DNA of 64,000 nucleotides from Pseudomonas berkeleyensis (GTDB taxonomy: Bacteria > Pseudomonadota > Gammaproteobacteria > Pseudomonadales > Pseudomonadaceae): positions 1,178,001 through 1,242,000 of the forward strand of contig NZ_CP059139.1 of NCBI RefSeq assembly GCF_014109765.1, written 5' to 3'. Under the pieces are notes generated by a model, which was not told where the DNA came from, made no database searches, and saw only the letters and a program-made list of their open reading frames with translations. Within the stretch, counting starts at the first letter, position 1, and each line of letters opens with the position of its first letter. Below, one piece after another: positions 1-11,829 of this stretch. The position numbers and the translations under genes are program-made.

Positions 1-823
1 CGGACAGACCGAGCAGACCGCTTTCCTTGTTGAGCATGGCGTCGACTCGCTCCAGGCTCCAGCCCAGGGCGCGAGCCAGGTGGCTGTGCAGATTGGGATC
101 GACGTCGCCGCTGCGCGTGCCCATCACCAGACCTTCCAGCGGTGTCAGGCCCATGCTGGTGTCGCGGCTGTGACCGTTCTCGATGGCGCAGGTGGAGCAG
201 CCATTGCCCAGGTGGGCGACCAGCCAGCTGCTGCCATCGGAAGGCAACTCGCTCATTTCGGCGGCTTTCTGGCTGACGTAGCGATGGCTGGTACCGTGGA
301 AGCCGTAACGGCGTACGCCGTGGTCGCGGTACAGCGCCTCCGGCACGGCATAACGATAGGCGTGCTCAGGCAGGCTCTGGTGAAAAGCGGTGTCGAATAC
401 GGCGACCTGTACCAGGCTGGGGAACAGTTTCATCGCGGCTTCGATACCGAGCAGGTTGGCCGGATTGTGCAGCGGCGCCAGCGGTGCGACCTGACGGATG
501 GCCAGCAGGCTGACGTCATCCAGGCGACAGGCCCCGGAGAAGTGTTCACCGCCATGCACCACGCGGTGGCCGATGCCGTGCAACTGACCGTCCGCGACGC
601 GCTGGACGATGGGCAGCAGGTGCGAAAGTGCCAGTCGGTGATCGGCGCCGGCGATCACCAGGCTGTCCTTGTGCTCGCCCTGTTGCCAGTGCAGTACCGC
701 TTCAGGGCTACCGAGGCGTTCGGCCAGGCCGCTCAGGGGGAATTGCTCCTCGGCCTCGTTGACCAAGGCGAACTTGATCGACGAGCTGCCGCAGTTGATC
801 ACCAGAATGTTGCGTGCAGACAT
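1..823 (-). CDS. ackA: acetate kinase, C-terminus cut by window edge
   Basis: Acetate kinase interconverts acetyl phosphate plus ADP and acetate plus ATP in the cytosol, the second step of the Pta-AckA pathway. The reverse strand reads [20 protein letters not shown], the N-terminal phosphate-binding signature of the family, and later contains the [14 protein letters not shown] and [11 protein letters not shown] motifs. The gene runs off the left edge, so roughly the last third of the usual length of about 400 residues is missing. The ATG directly follows the TAA of the DUF3565 gene with no intervening base, so the two are probably co-transcribed and translationally coupled. The start is fixed by the conserved N-terminus. 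Confidence 0.96.
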   Translation of the reverse strand, partial: MSARNILVINCGSSSIKFALVNEAEEQFPLSGLAERLGSPEAVLHWQQGEHKDSLVIAGADHRLALSHLLPIVQRVADGQLHGIGHRVVHGGEHFSGACRLDDVSLLAIRQVAPLAPLHNPANLLGIEAAMKLFPSLVQVAVFDTAFHQSLPEHAYRYAVPEALYRDHGVRRYGFHGTSHRYVSQKAAEMSELPSDGSSWLVAHLGNGCSTCAIENGHSRDTSMGLTPLEGLVMGTRSGDVDPNLHSHLARALGWSLERVDAMLNKESGLLGLS

Positions 824-1120
824 TTAAGCTTCCTTGAATTCGTCATTCGACCTCTCCCGGGCGCACCAGCCGCAGGGAAAGGGACAGCCCAGGCGTGCTT
901 GGCGCTGAGCCGGATCGAGTATCCAGTCGCGATTTTGCCAGGGTGGGCGATGACGTACATGTTGAGTATGACCACAAGATAAGACTGCCACCCAATCGCC
1001 ATGCTCGTCCTGACGAAAATCAAGCAGGTGCGCCGTGGCCGTCGCTGGCCGTTTGTCTGGGGTCGGGTCGCATTCACGGGCAGCCTTGGTTAAACTCGAC
1101 CGTTCATCATTCTTCTGCAA
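824..1120 (-). CDS. DUF3565 family small putative metal-binding protein
   Basis: A 98-residue protein of unknown function that I recognise as DUF3565 from the block LSCGHTQHVRHRPPWQNRDW followed by LGCPFPCGWC. The ordered Cys and His residues (CGH, HVRH, LGC, CGWC) look like a metal site; this is an inference. The family occurs widely in Pseudomonas. The only plausible start codon upstream of the conserved core is a TTG at 1120-1118; an in-frame TGA lies just upstream. The stop codon touches the ackA start. The start of slyD on the other strand is 13 bases away, so the two leaders overlap. Confidence 0.75.
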   Translation of the reverse strand: MQKNDERSSLTKAARECDPTPDKRPATATAHLLDFRQDEHGDWVAVLSCGHTQHVRHRPPWQNRDWILDPAQRQARLGCPFPCGWCARERSNDEFKEA

Positions 1121-1132
1121 AAGGTCTCACCC

Positions 1133-1618
1133 ATGCTGATCGCCGCCAACAAGGCAGTCTCCATCGACTATACCCTGACCAACGATGCCGGTGAGGTGAT
1201 CGACAGCTCGGCTGGCGGCGCTCCGCTGGTCTATCTGCATGGTGCAGGCAACATCATCGCCGGTCTCGAGAAGGCCCTGGTCGGCAAGCAGGTTGGCGAC
1301 GAGCTGGACGTATCCGTCGAGCCGGAAGAAGCCTACGGCGAATACAGTGCCGAGCTGGTCGCCACCCTGAGCCGCGCCATGTTCGAAGGCGTCGACACCC
1401 TGGAAGTGGGCATGCAGTTCCACGCTTCCGGCCCGGACGGCAGCATGCAGATCGTCACCATCCGCGACATCGACGGCGACGACGTGACCGTCGACGGCAA
1501 CCACCCGCTGGCTGGCCAGCGCCTGAACTTCAAGGTCAAGGTCGTCAATGTGCGTGACGCCAGCCAGGAAGAAGTGGCCCACGGCCACATCCACGGCGAA
1601 GGTGGTCATCACCACTGA
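1133..1618 (+). CDS. slyD: FKBP-type peptidyl-prolyl cis-trans isomerase SlyD
   Basis: SlyD is a cytosolic prolyl isomerase and chaperone that also handles nickel. The 161-residue product starts MLIAANKAVSIDYTLTNDAG, has the FKBP core split by an insert-in-flap domain (GLEKALVGKQVGDELDV, then the EAYGEYS segment), and ends in a histidine-rich tail (HGHIHGEGGHHH). The tail is shorter than that of E. coli SlyD, as is usual in pseudomonads. An AAGG ribosome-binding site lies about 10 bases before the ATG. A strong terminator follows. ackA-slyD-gpx adjacency is also seen in P. aeruginosa. Confidence 0.95.
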   Translation: MLIAANKAVSIDYTLTNDAGEVIDSSAGGAPLVYLHGAGNIIAGLEKALVGKQVGDELDVSVEPEEAYGEYSAELVATLSRAMFEGVDTLEVGMQFHASGPDGSMQIVTIRDIDGDDVTVDGNHPLAGQRLNFKVKVVNVRDASQEEVAHGHIHGEGGHHH

Positions 1619-1703
1619 GTGACGCCAGGGCCTGCTCGCAGGCTCCCAGGCGACTTGCGGTCGTTCCTTCTCGTGGAACCACTGCTAAGCTCAAGCTTGC
1701 GAT

Positions 1704-1727
1704 AAAGGCGCCCTAGGGCGCCTTTTT
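1704..1727 (+). terminator. rho-independent terminator after slyD
   Basis: An 8-bp GC-rich inverted repeat (AAGGCGCC/GGCGCCTT type, centred on CTAG) is followed by a T run, 90 bases after the slyD stop. Confidence 0.85.
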
Positions 1728-1814
1728 CATGCATGCCGGCTGCTTGCTGAAGCAGCATTATCCGAAGTCAGGGGCCTGTGCCCTGTTGCACTGAATTCGC
1801 TGAGGAAGTTCGTC

Positions 1815-2300
1815 ATGAGTGCCTTTCACGATCTCAATCTGCGTGCGCTGGACGGCCAGGAACTGCCGTTGGCGCCCTACAAGGGCCAGGTGGTTCTGGT
1901 GGTCAACGTCGCCTCGAAGTGCGGCCTGACGCCCCAGTACGCCGGGCTGGAGAAACTCTATCAGCAGTACAAGGGCAGCGGTTTCACCGTGCTGGGCCTG
2001 CCCTGCAACCAGTTCGCCGGGCAGGAGCCAGGCAGTGAGGAGGAGATTCGTGAGTTCTGCAGCCTCAATTACGGCGTGACCTTCCCGCTTGGCAGCAAGA
2101 TGGAGGTCAACGGCCCAGGCCGCCATCCGCTGTATCGTCTGCTGGCGGGCGAAGGCGCGGAATTCCCTGGCGACATTACCTGGAATTTCGAGAAGTTCCT
2201 GGTTGGTCAGGACGGTCGTGTGCTGGCCCGCTTCTCGCCGCGCACTGCGCCGGATGATCCGGCGTTGATCCAGGCCATCGAGAAAGCGCTCGGTCTTTAA
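1815..2300 (+). CDS. glutathione peroxidase family thiol peroxidase
   Basis: A 161-residue member of the GPx family that reduces hydroperoxides with thiols; bacterial cysteine forms often use thioredoxin (family knowledge). The peroxidatic site NVASKCGLTPQY carries cysteine where animal enzymes have selenocysteine. The GLPCNQFAGQEPG segment gives the conserved Gln and a likely resolving Cys, and WNFEKFLV gives the conserved Trp and Asn, so the catalytic tetrad is complete. No signal peptide is visible, so it is probably cytosolic. GAGGAAG precedes the ATG. It sits in a cluster with slyD and a nitroreductase, consistent with redox defence. Confidence 0.93.
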   Translation: MSAFHDLNLRALDGQELPLAPYKGQVVLVVNVASKCGLTPQYAGLEKLYQQYKGSGFTVLGLPCNQFAGQEPGSEEEIREFCSLNYGVTFPLGSKMEVNGPGRHPLYRLLAGEGAEFPGDITWNFEKFLVGQDGRVLARFSPRTAPDDPALIQAIEKALGL

Positions 2301-2408
2301 ACCCCCGGGGCGCGGCAGATCGGCCAATCACTCGGCCGTTTTCTCCCGCGCCCTTGTTCATCCGCTCTTCTGGCTGTTTACATCGGCAGGCAGCCGAGGA
2401 GAGTGCTC

Positions 2409-3146
2409 ATGACCAGTTTCCCAACGGACGAAACCCCGAACACGGCATCGCCAGCCGCCTTGCGCGCGTTGATCGAGAGCCGCCGAGCGGTACGGCGCTT
2501 CACCAGTGAGCCGGTGCCGGACGAGGTGATCCGCGATTGCCTGGAGCTGGCCGTGCTGGCACCGAACTCCTGCAACCTGCAGCCCTGGAGTTTTCAGGTC
2601 GTTCGTGACCCAGCGTTGCTGGCGCAGCTGCATCCGGTGTGCATGGGCCAGAACGCGGCGCGGGCACCGTTGATCATCGCTGTGCTGGCGCGTCCGGATA
2701 CCTGGCGTCAGGCCTGCCGGAACATCATTGAATACTGGCCGGAGGCCGAGGTTCCGGCGCGAGTCCGCAGTTTCTACAGCAAGACGGCACCATTCCAGTA
2801 CAACCAGGGCCCACTCGGTCTGTTCGGGTTGCTCAAGCGTCAGCTGGTGCGCCTGGCGGGGCTGCGCAAGGCGTTGATGCGCACGCCCAATAGCCGTGCA
2901 GACATGCGCCTGTGGGCCGTGAAATCCACGGCGTTGGCGGCTGAGAACCTGATCCTCGCCTTTCAGAGTCATGGCTATGCCACCTGCCCGATGGAGGGTT
3001 TCGACGAGGTGCGCCTGCGTCGTGTGCTGGACATCCCGCGTCAGGCCATGCCGATCATGCTGCTGGCCGTTGGGAGGCAGGGTGAGAAGGGGATTTACAA
3101 CCCGCGCTTGCGTTTCCCGCTGGAACAGCAGGTCACTTGGCTGTAG
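2409..3146 (+). CDS. nitroreductase family protein
   Basis: A 245-residue FMN-dependent oxidoreductase of the nitroreductase family; the substrate cannot be told from sequence. The N-terminal part shows the FMN-binding pattern SRRAVRRF ... LAPNSCNLQPWSFQVV, and ALAAENLILAFQSHGYATCPM is the conserved helix and flavin-contact region. I chose the ATG at 2409 because GAGGAG at 2396-2401 is correctly spaced; a GTG two codons upstream is possible. The product is somewhat longer than minimal nitroreductases because of an insert around residues 105-165, seen in one subgroup. It is probably monocistronic. Confidence 0.9.
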   Translation: MTSFPTDETPNTASPAALRALIESRRAVRRFTSEPVPDEVIRDCLELAVLAPNSCNLQPWSFQVVRDPALLAQLHPVCMGQNAARAPLIIAVLARPDTWRQACRNIIEYWPEAEVPARVRSFYSKTAPFQYNQGPLGLFGLLKRQLVRLAGLRKALMRTPNSRADMRLWAVKSTALAAENLILAFQSHGYATCPMEGFDEVRLRRVLDIPRQAMPIMLLAVGRQGEKGIYNPRLRFPLEQQVTWL

Positions 3147-3176
3147 CCGTGTTTGACCTGGATCAAATCACCACAT

Positions 3177-3205
3177 CTTGAATACGGCGTAATCGTCCTT
3201 ATCTA
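3177..3205 (+). promoter_or_regulatory. sigma-32 type heat-shock promoter of clpB
   Basis: CTTGAAT (3177-3183), a 13-base spacer, then CCTTATCT (3197-3204) closely match the RpoH consensus CTTGAAA-N13-CCCCATNT. It lies 70 bases before the clpB start. Confidence 0.75.
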
Positions 3206-3274
3206 GTCTTCATCTCGGCGGGTTTCAGTTTTCGGGGATGTTGTCCCGGCCCGCTCTTCTGGAGGAAGGACACA

Positions 3275-5839
<2,565 letters not shown>

Positions 5840-5852
5840 TCGGTTGCTGTGT

Positions 5853-5891
5853 AAACACAAAGGCCCGCCTATTTGGCGGGCCTTTGTGTTT
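5853..5891 (+). terminator. strong bidirectional terminator after clpB
   Basis: A perfect 17-bp inverted repeat (5853-5869 with 5875-5891, loop TATTT) has an A-rich left arm and a T-rich right arm, so it can terminate both clpB and leftward transcripts. Confidence 0.9.
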
Positions 5892-5945
5892 CTGCTGCCG
5901 GCCCCAGATTACATCCGGGCTACATGCCTCGATAAAGCCCGATTC

Positions 5946-6003
5946 GTAGGAGCGGCTTCAGCCGCGAAGTTCGTGGCCGGTTCGCGGCTGAAGCCGCTCC
6001 TAC
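5946..6003. repeat. inverted REP pair (BIME-like)
   Basis: Two copies of the REP unit GTAGGAGCGGCTTCAGCCGCG in inverted orientation (5946-5966 and 5983-6003) are separated by 16 bases. The same unit flanks the RAYT gene at 56.9 kb. It lies between the convergent ends of clpB and dld. Confidence 0.9.
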
Positions 6004-6027
6004 GTAAAACTTCAGCGTCTTAGCGAT

Positions 6028-6092
6028 GTAGGGTGTACGCCATTGGATTTAAGAACGGCGGGCTACTCGCTGCGCTCGTGAGGCCGCCCTAC
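6028..6092. repeat. short GTAGGG...CCCTAC intergenic repeat
   Basis: A 65-bp segment opens with GTAGGGTGTACGCC and closes with GGCCGCCCTAC. It contains the GGCGGGCT...AGGCCGCC hairpin related to the one downstream of lldR. It fills the gap between the REP pair and the dld stop. Confidence 0.5.
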
Positions 6093-6116
6093 GCTCTGGT
6101 GCGTTGCGTTACCGGT

Positions 6117-7847
6117 TCAATGCTCCTGTCCGCAGCATTCGCCCCAGTGTTTCTTCTTCGAGGTGTGGCCGATGCCGGGATTGAAGGTGTTGGTCGGGTC
6201 GAGCTCGCGGTAGAAGCCGGCCAGCGCCGGTTTGGCCACGTACAGATGGCCGACGTTGTGCTCGGCCGGGTACTCGGCGCGGCGCTCGTCCAGCAGCTTC
6301 CACATGGCATGCTCCATGGCGAGCGGGTCATTACCCTTCTTGACGATGTAGTCCTGATGGAACACATGGCAGAAGAAGTGCCCGTAGTAGAGCTTGTGGA
6401 TGATCTGCTCTTCCATCTCGGCCGGTAGCGTCTCGACCCAGTCACGATCGTTGCGGCGCAGGGCGATATCCAGGGCGAGGATGTCCTCGACGCTGCTGCG
6501 GTGTGCTTCGCGATAACGAATCGCTGCGCCAGCGATGGCGAAGCGATGCAGGAAGGCCTTGCGCCCTTCCTCTGCGTCGCACTCGAAATAGGCGCCGCTC
6601 TGGCGGCCGGCGAAGTACTTGGCGAGAAAACTGCGGGTCTGTTCCAGTGTGTCGTTGGAGACGCGCACCAGCAGGTGATGCTCGAAGCGGTCGCGGTACT
6701 CGCGCATGCGCGGCGGCAGGTGGCTGGGCAGCAGGTTCATCAGTGCCTGGATGACCTTGTCGGTCACGCCGCGCAGGCCGAAGCGCTCGAAGAAGCCATC
6801 GACCCGGCTCTTCATGGCGAAGGCGGCCGGTACCTTGGCGGTGCCGAACTTGTCGATCACCAGGAAGGTGTCCTTGCCGTACTTCTCGCCGATGTCGAAA
6901 GCGGTGCGATGAATGTACTCGCCGGCAATCGGCAGACGCGGCAGGTTGGCCAGCAGGTGGCGGCGCACTTCGGTCAGGTCGTGCGGGTCGTTGCTGCCGA
7001 TGTAGAACACCGAGCTGGGTTCCTTGGTGAAGGTATCCAGGCGCACGGCGAACAGGCACAGCTTGCCAGCCGAACCCGAGGCTTCGAACAGGCGCGATGG
7101 GTCGGCGTTGAAGCGTGCCGGCGTATCGGCATCGACATCGCGCACGTGTTCCCCGTAGCGAGCGTCGGAGGCCTTGACCGTCTCTTCGTTGCGCACCTGC
7201 TGCGGCGTGTAATCGCCATTCTGCAGGCGCGTGAGGATTTCTTCGGGGCTGTCGCCCAGCTCGATCCCCAAATGGTTGACCAGCTCCAGCGAGCCGTCGT
7301 CCTTGACCTGTGCATACAGCGCCAGCTCGGTGTAGGCCGGGCCGCGGCGCACCAGGGCGCCGCCGGAGTTGTTGCAGATGCCGCCAAGCACGGAAGCGCC
7401 AATGCACGAGGAGCCGATTACCGAGTGCGGTTCGCGACCCAGCGGTGCCAGTGCCTGTTCCAGGCGGTCGAGCGTGGCGCCAGGTAGGCAGACCACCTGT
7501 TGGCCGTCATTGATCAGTTGTACGCCGGTGATGCGCAGGGTACTGATCAGCACGATCTCGCGGTCGTAATTGCTGCCGTCGGGTGTCGAGCCGCCAGTCA
7601 GCCCGGTGTTGGCCGCCTGCATGATGACGATGCGGTCAGCTGCCACGGCGGCCTGCAGAATGCGCCATTGCTCCAGCAGCGAGCCGGGACGAACCACCGC
7701 CAGAACATTGCCCTCACCCGTGCGGTGGCCCTTGCGGAAACGGCGCGTGGATTGCTCGTCGGTGAGCACGTGGGGGCTGCCCACGATCTGGCGCATCTGC
7801 GCCAGCAGGGCATCGCGGGTGACGGTGGTATCGCCAGCAGCACTCAT
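6117..7847 (-). CDS. dld: quinone-dependent D-lactate dehydrogenase
   Basis: A peripheral membrane flavoprotein that oxidises D-lactate to pyruvate and passes electrons to the quinone pool. The 576-residue protein has the PCMH FAD-binding domain (IVIMQAANTGLTGGSTP near residue 75, then IGSSCIGASVLGGICNNSGG near 145) and the C-terminal D-LDH membrane-binding region; overall it resembles E. coli Dld (about 570 residues). It is the last gene of lldP-lldD-dld, starting 4 bases after the lldD stop. From memory, the P. aeruginosa operon instead carries a larger FAD/Fe-S type enzyme at this position, so the third gene may differ between lineages. Confidence 0.95.
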   Translation of the reverse strand: MSAAGDTTVTRDALLAQMRQIVGSPHVLTDEQSTRRFRKGHRTGEGNVLAVVRPGSLLEQWRILQAAVAADRIVIMQAANTGLTGGSTPDGSNYDREIVLISTLRITGVQLINDGQQVVCLPGATLDRLEQALAPLGREPHSVIGSSCIGASVLGGICNNSGGALVRRGPAYTELALYAQVKDDGSLELVNHLGIELGDSPEEILTRLQNGDYTPQQVRNEETVKASDARYGEHVRDVDADTPARFNADPSRLFEASGSAGKLCLFAVRLDTFTKEPSSVFYIGSNDPHDLTEVRRHLLANLPRLPIAGEYIHRTAFDIGEKYGKDTFLVIDKFGTAKVPAAFAMKSRVDGFFERFGLRGVTDKVIQALMNLLPSHLPPRMREYRDRFEHHLLVRVSNDTLEQTRSFLAKYFAGRQSGAYFECDAEEGRKAFLHRFAIAGAAIRYREAHRSSVEDILALDIALRRNDRDWVETLPAEMEEQIIHKLYYGHFFCHVFHQDYIVKKGNDPLAMEHAMWKLLDERRAEYPAEHNVGHLYVAKPALAGFYRELDPTNTFNPGIGHTSKKKHWGECCGQEH

Positions 7848-7851
7848 GGCA

Positions 7852-8991
7852 TCAACGCTCCCTGACCAGCAGTTGCGGGGTGATTTCGGCTATCGACTTG
7901 GCCCCGGTCAGTACCATGGCCACGCGCATTTCCTTCTCGATCAGATCAAGCAGGTTGCTCACACCGGCGCCACCGGCTGCTGCCAGGGCGTAGATGAAGG
8001 CGCGGCCGAGCAGCACAGTGTCGGCACCCAGGGCCAGCATGCGCACCACATCGAGACCGGTACGGATGCCAGAGTCGGCGAGGATCTTCAGCTCGCCCTT
8101 GACTGCATCGGCGATGGCCGGCAGCGCCCGGGCGCTGGACAGCACGCCGTCGAGCTGGCGTCCGCCGTGGTTGGAAACAATGATGCCGTCGGCGCCGAAG
8201 GTCACCGCGTCGCGGGCATCTTCAGGGTCGAGGATGCCTTTGATCACCATAGGGCCGTCCCAGAAATCGCGAATCCATTCCAGATCCTTCCAGGAAATCG
8301 ACGGGTCGAAGTTGGCGCCCAACCAGCCGATGTAGTCGGCCAGGCCGGTGGGGTTGCCGCGATAAGCGGAGATGTTGCCCAGGTCGTGCGGCTTGCCCAG
8401 CAGGCCGACATCCCAGGCCCACTGCGGGTGAGTCATGGCCTGCAACATGCGTCGAAACGGCGCGTTCGGGCCGCTCATGCCGGAGTGGGCATCGCGGTAG
8501 CGCGCACCGGGTACGGGCATGTCGACGGTGAACACCAGGGTCGAGCAACCGGCCGCCTTGGCGCGCTCCAGGGCATTCTTCATGAAGCCGCGATCCTTCA
8601 GCACGTAGAGCTGGAACCACATGGGCCGGTCGATGGCCGGCGCGACTTCCTCGATCGGGCACACCGAAACGGTGGACAGCGTAAAGGGAATACCTTTGGC
8701 TGCTGCGGCCTTGGCCGCCTGCACTTCACCGCGACGGGCATACATGCCGGTCAGGCCGACCGGAGCCAGGGCGACAGGCATGGACAGCTGTTCGCCGAAC
8801 AACTCGGTGGACAGGCTCAGGTCGGACATGTTCTTCAGCACCCGCTGGCGCAGTGCGATGTCCGACAGGTCGGCAACGTTACGGCGCAGGGTGTGCTCGG
8901 CGTAGGCGCCGCCGTCGATGTAGTGGAACAGGAAGGGCGGCAGCTTGCGCTGGGCCGCAGCGCGGTAGTCGGTGGAGGCAGAAATGATCAT
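7852..8991 (-). CDS. lldD: L-lactate dehydrogenase (FMN, quinone-linked)
   Basis: An inner-membrane-associated alpha-hydroxy-acid dehydrogenase converting L-lactate to pyruvate with quinone as acceptor. The 379-residue product has the family features [11 protein letters not shown] near the N-terminus, [26 protein letters not shown] and the FMN/active-site motif [13 protein letters not shown] with the catalytic His, then [22 protein letters not shown] start at MIISASTDY, the usual N-terminus; a GTG 14 codons upstream lies inside the intergenic hairpin and is unlikely. It sits between lldP and dld. Confidence 0.96.
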   Translation of the reverse strand: MIISASTDYRAAAQRKLPPFLFHYIDGGAYAEHTLRRNVADLSDIALRQRVLKNMSDLSLSTELFGEQLSMPVALAPVGLTGMYARRGEVQAAKAAAAKGIPFTLSTVSVCPIEEVAPAIDRPMWFQLYVLKDRGFMKNALERAKAAGCSTLVFTVDMPVPGARYRDAHSGMSGPNAPFRRMLQAMTHPQWAWDVGLLGKPHDLGNISAYRGNPTGLADYIGWLGANFDPSISWKDLEWIRDFWDGPMVIKGILDPEDARDAVTFGADGIIVSNHGGRQLDGVLSSARALPAIADAVKGELKILADSGIRTGLDVVRMLALGADTVLLGRAFIYALAAAGGAGVSNLLDLIEKEMRVAMVLTGAKSIAEITPQLLVRER

Positions 8992-9024
8992 GGGCAGTTC
9001 GACCGTCTTTTTGATAAGCGAAAG

Positions 9025-9050
9025 AGGAACCACCCGCCTGGGTGGTTCCT
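9025..9050 (-). terminator. hairpin between lldP and lldD
   Basis: A perfect 10-bp inverted repeat (AGGAACCACC/GGTGGTTCCT) lies in the lldP-lldD gap. On the coding strand only a short pyrimidine run follows, so it is more likely a partial terminator or an mRNA-stabilising hairpin than a full terminator. Confidence 0.55.
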
Positions 9051-9079
9051 CGTCCTGAGGGTAGCCGGCAGGGCCGGTC

Positions 9080-10765
9080 TCAATGCACCAGCATGCCGGT
9101 CAGCCAGTAGGCCTGAATCAGGGTGATCAGACCCACGAAGGTGGCGAAGATCAGGCTGTGCTTGAGCGTGAAGCGGAACAGATCCGATTCCTTACCGACC
9201 ATACCAGTCGCAGCGCAGGCTACGGCGATGGATTGTGGCGAAATCATCTTGCCGGTCACGCCACCGCTGGTGTTGGCTGCGACCAGCAGGGTGTCGTTGA
9301 CCCCGATCTGGTGCGCGGTGGTGGCTTGCAGCGAGCCGAACAGAGCATTGGACGAAGTGTCCGAGCCGGTCAGGAATACGCCCAGCCAGCCGAGGAACGG
9401 CGAGAAGAACGGGAAGGCCACGCCTGTGCCAGCCAGAACCAGCGCCATGGTCGCCGACATGCCCGAGTAGTTGGTGACGAAGGCGAAACCCAGCACCATG
9501 CCGATGGACAGAATCGGCCATTTCAGTTCGATGAAGGTTTCTTTGAATGTGGTAAGACCAATTTTTGGTGTGATCTTCAGAACCAGCATCGACAGCAGGG
9601 CGGAGATGAAGATCGCGGTGCCGGTGGCCGAGATCGGATCGAGCTTGAACACAGCCGGCATGGCGGTCGGGTTGGCGACGATCGGCGCCATCTTCATGAC
9701 CAGTTGATCCAGGTGCGGAATGGCGAACAGGAAGACGAAGTTCTCCATGGCGCCGCCCGGTGCGAAGGCTGCCTTGAATGGTTTGAGCGTCCACACGGTG
9801 ACCAGGGCGGTGAGGATCAGGAACGGCGACCAGGCCTTGATGATTTCACCGATGCTGTAGGGCGATGGCTCGGTCGCACGGGCGCCGCCGAAACCGCCCA
9901 TGACGGCTGCGCCGCCGGAGGTGCCGGCGACTTGTTTGGCGCGCTCGGACTTGGGCTGCCATACCTTGAGGAACAGGGTCAGGCACACCAGGCTGACCAG
10001 GGCCGAGGTGATGTCCGGCAGTTCCGGGCCAATGTAGTTGGAGGTGTAGTACTGGGTCACGGCGAAGCTGGCGCCAGCGACCAGGGCGGCCGGCCAGGTT
10101 TCCTTGATGCCTTTCCAGCCATCCATCATCGCCACCAGCCAGAACGGCACGATGATCGACAGAATCGGCAGTTGGCGGCCGGTCATGGCGCCGATCTTGA
10201 ACGCATCGATGCCGGTGACCTGACCAGCGACGATGATCGGGATGCCCAGGGCGCCGAAGGCCACCGGAGCGGTGTTGGCGATCAGGCACAGGCCGGCTGC
10301 GTACAGCGGGTTGAAGCCCAGGCCGACGAGCAGGGCGGCGGTGATCGCCACCGGAGCGCCGAAACCGGCAGCGCCTTCGAGGAATGCGCCGAAGGAGAAA
10401 CCGATCAGCAGCACCTGCAGGCGCTGGTCGCCGGTGATCGACAGCACCGAGCTGCGAATGACCTCGAACTGACCACTCTTGACCGTCAGTTTGTAGAGGA
10501 ATACGGCCGCCACGATGATCCAGGCAATCGGCCACAGACCATAGGCAAAGCCGTAACCCGCGGCAGCGAACGCCATGTCGGCCGGCATGCCGAAGGCGAA
10601 GATCGCTACCAGCAGGGCCAATGCCAGGGTGATGGTGCCGGCTACGTGACCTTTGAGGCGGAACACTGCCAGGGCCAGGAAGAAGAAGATGATCGGGACG
10701 ACGGCTGCCAGTGCTGACAGACCAAGGCTGCCAAGCGGAGTGTAGAGCTGTTGCCAGGTTTGCAT
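9080..10765 (-). CDS. lldP: L-lactate permease
   Basis: An inner-membrane lactate/proton symporter of the LctP family. The 561-residue, strongly hydrophobic protein begins [20 protein letters not shown] and has a dozen or more predicted membrane segments, with the conserved stretches [34 protein letters not shown] and [20 protein letters not shown]. Length matches the family. It is the first gene of the lldP-lldD-dld operon, transcribed away from lldR, with the LldR-type operator about 100 bases upstream. Confidence 0.97.
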   Translation of the reverse strand: MQTWQQLYTPLGSLGLSALAAVVPIIFFFLALAVFRLKGHVAGTITLALALLVAIFAFGMPADMAFAAAGYGFAYGLWPIAWIIVAAVFLYKLTVKSGQFEVIRSSVLSITGDQRLQVLLIGFSFGAFLEGAAGFGAPVAITAALLVGLGFNPLYAAGLCLIANTAPVAFGALGIPIIVAGQVTGIDAFKIGAMTGRQLPILSIIVPFWLVAMMDGWKGIKETWPAALVAGASFAVTQYYTSNYIGPELPDITSALVSLVCLTLFLKVWQPKSERAKQVAGTSGGAAVMGGFGGARATEPSPYSIGEIIKAWSPFLILTALVTVWTLKPFKAAFAPGGAMENFVFLFAIPHLDQLVMKMAPIVANPTAMPAVFKLDPISATGTAIFISALLSMLVLKITPKIGLTTFKETFIELKWPILSIGMVLGFAFVTNYSGMSATMALVLAGTGVAFPFFSPFLGWLGVFLTGSDTSSNALFGSLQATTAHQIGVNDTLLVAANTSGGVTGKMISPQSIAVACAATGMVGKESDLFRFTLKHSLIFATFVGLITLIQAYWLTGMLVH

Positions 10766-10856
10766 GCGGGGACTCCCCTAATTGTTGTAGGCGATCGAGC
10801 TTTGTGTCGGGGCCTGGCCAAGGCGCATTTGGCAGGAGTGCAGTGGTCGGCGTCCG

Positions 10857-10880
10857 ATATCGCGATATTGGTAATACCAA
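10857..10880. promoter_or_regulatory. LldR operator region between lldP and lldR
   Basis: The palindrome TTGGTAATACCAA (10868-10880) matches the GntR/FadR-type operators known for LldR. A second perfect palindrome, ATATCGCGATAT, is fused at 10857-10868. Both lie in the 296-bp gap between the divergent lldP and lldR, where they can control both promoters. Confidence 0.75.
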
Positions 10881-11061
10881 TTTACATAAGCGATGGCTCA
10901 GGGTAAGAGGGAGCTGTTAAGCTGTCAATTTGTCGCGCTACGACTTTGGTCGTATGAAGTGGGTGGCTGCGACTTGCTGGAGGATCATTGGCTGGTTAGG
11001 CTTGCCGCCGTGTTTTCAAGGCGGCCGCCGGTTTCAGGTCAGGCCAATGCGAGGAGTGGTG

Positions 11062-11829
11062 ATGGGATTCGGTCAGGTACGGCAGCGCCGTCTGTCGGAC
11101 GATATAGTCGAGCAGCTCGAGTCGATGATCCTGGAAGGGACGCTTCGAGTTGGCGAGCGCCTGCCTGCAGAGCGTCTGCTTGCCGAGCAGTTCGGCGTGT
11201 CTCGGCCTTCCCTGCGTGAAGCCATTCAGAAACTGGTGGCCAAAGGGCTATTGGTCAGTCGCCAGGGCGGCGGCAACTATGTCGCCGAGTCGCTGGGGTC
11301 GACCTTCAGCGATCCGCTGATCCTGTTGTTGGAGAACAAGGAAGACGCTCAGCGCGACCTGCTCGAATTTCGCCACACCTTGGAGGGCTCCTGCGCCTTC
11401 TACGCCGCCAAGCGTGCGACCGATATCGATCGCCAGCGTCTTAGCGAGGCATTCGAAGCGCTGCAGGATTGCTACAGCCGCAGCGGCAAGGTGACCCGGG
11501 CAGAAGAGGGTGCGGCCGATGCGCGTTTTCACCTGGCGATTGCCGAGGCCAGTCATAACGCGGTGTTACTGCACACCATTCGCGGCCTGTTCAGCCTGCT
11601 CAAGCGCAACGTGGTGACCAATATCGGCGGCATGTACGCCCAGCGCGAAGAAACCCGCGAGATGTTGATCAAACAGCACCAGGCGCTGTACGAGGCGATC
11701 ATGGAGGGGCGTGCCGAAGAGGCGCGGACACTATCGAATCAGCACATCGACTATGTGCAGGAAGTGCTGTCCGAGGTTCAACTGGAGGCTCAGCGCGAGG
11801 CGCGGGCGCAACGCCGTCAGGGGTTGTAG
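11062..11829 (+). CDS. lldR: lactate-responsive GntR/FadR family regulator LldR
   Basis: A 255-residue repressor expected to release the lld operon when it binds lactate. The N-terminal winged helix (about residues 8-75) contains ERLPAERLLAEQFGVSRPSLREAI and GLLVSRQGGGNYV. The C-terminal FCD effector domain carries the metal/ligand residues in DARFHLAIAEASHN and the H in QHQALYEAI. I start at the ATG at 11062, which follows GAGGAG by 5 bases and gives the conserved MGFGQVRQRRLSDDIV; longer in-frame starts lack support. The last 99 bases, with their stop codon, are duplicated downstream. Confidence 0.95.
   Translation: MGFGQVRQRRLSDDIVEQLESMILEGTLRVGERLPAERLLAEQFGVSRPSLREAIQKLVAKGLLVSRQGGGNYVAESLGSTFSDPLILLLENKEDAQRDLLEFRHTLEGSCAFYAAKRATDIDRQRLSEAFEALQDCYSRSGKVTRAEEGAADARFHLAIAEASHNAVLLHTIRGLFSLLKRNVVTNIGGMYAQREETREMLIKQHQALYEAIMEGRAEEARTLSNQHIDYVQEVLSEVQLEAQREARAQRRQGL

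Noticed and set aside
80..982. 300-codon rightward frame opposite ackA
   Set aside because: The leftward strand encodes acetate kinase with clear motifs.
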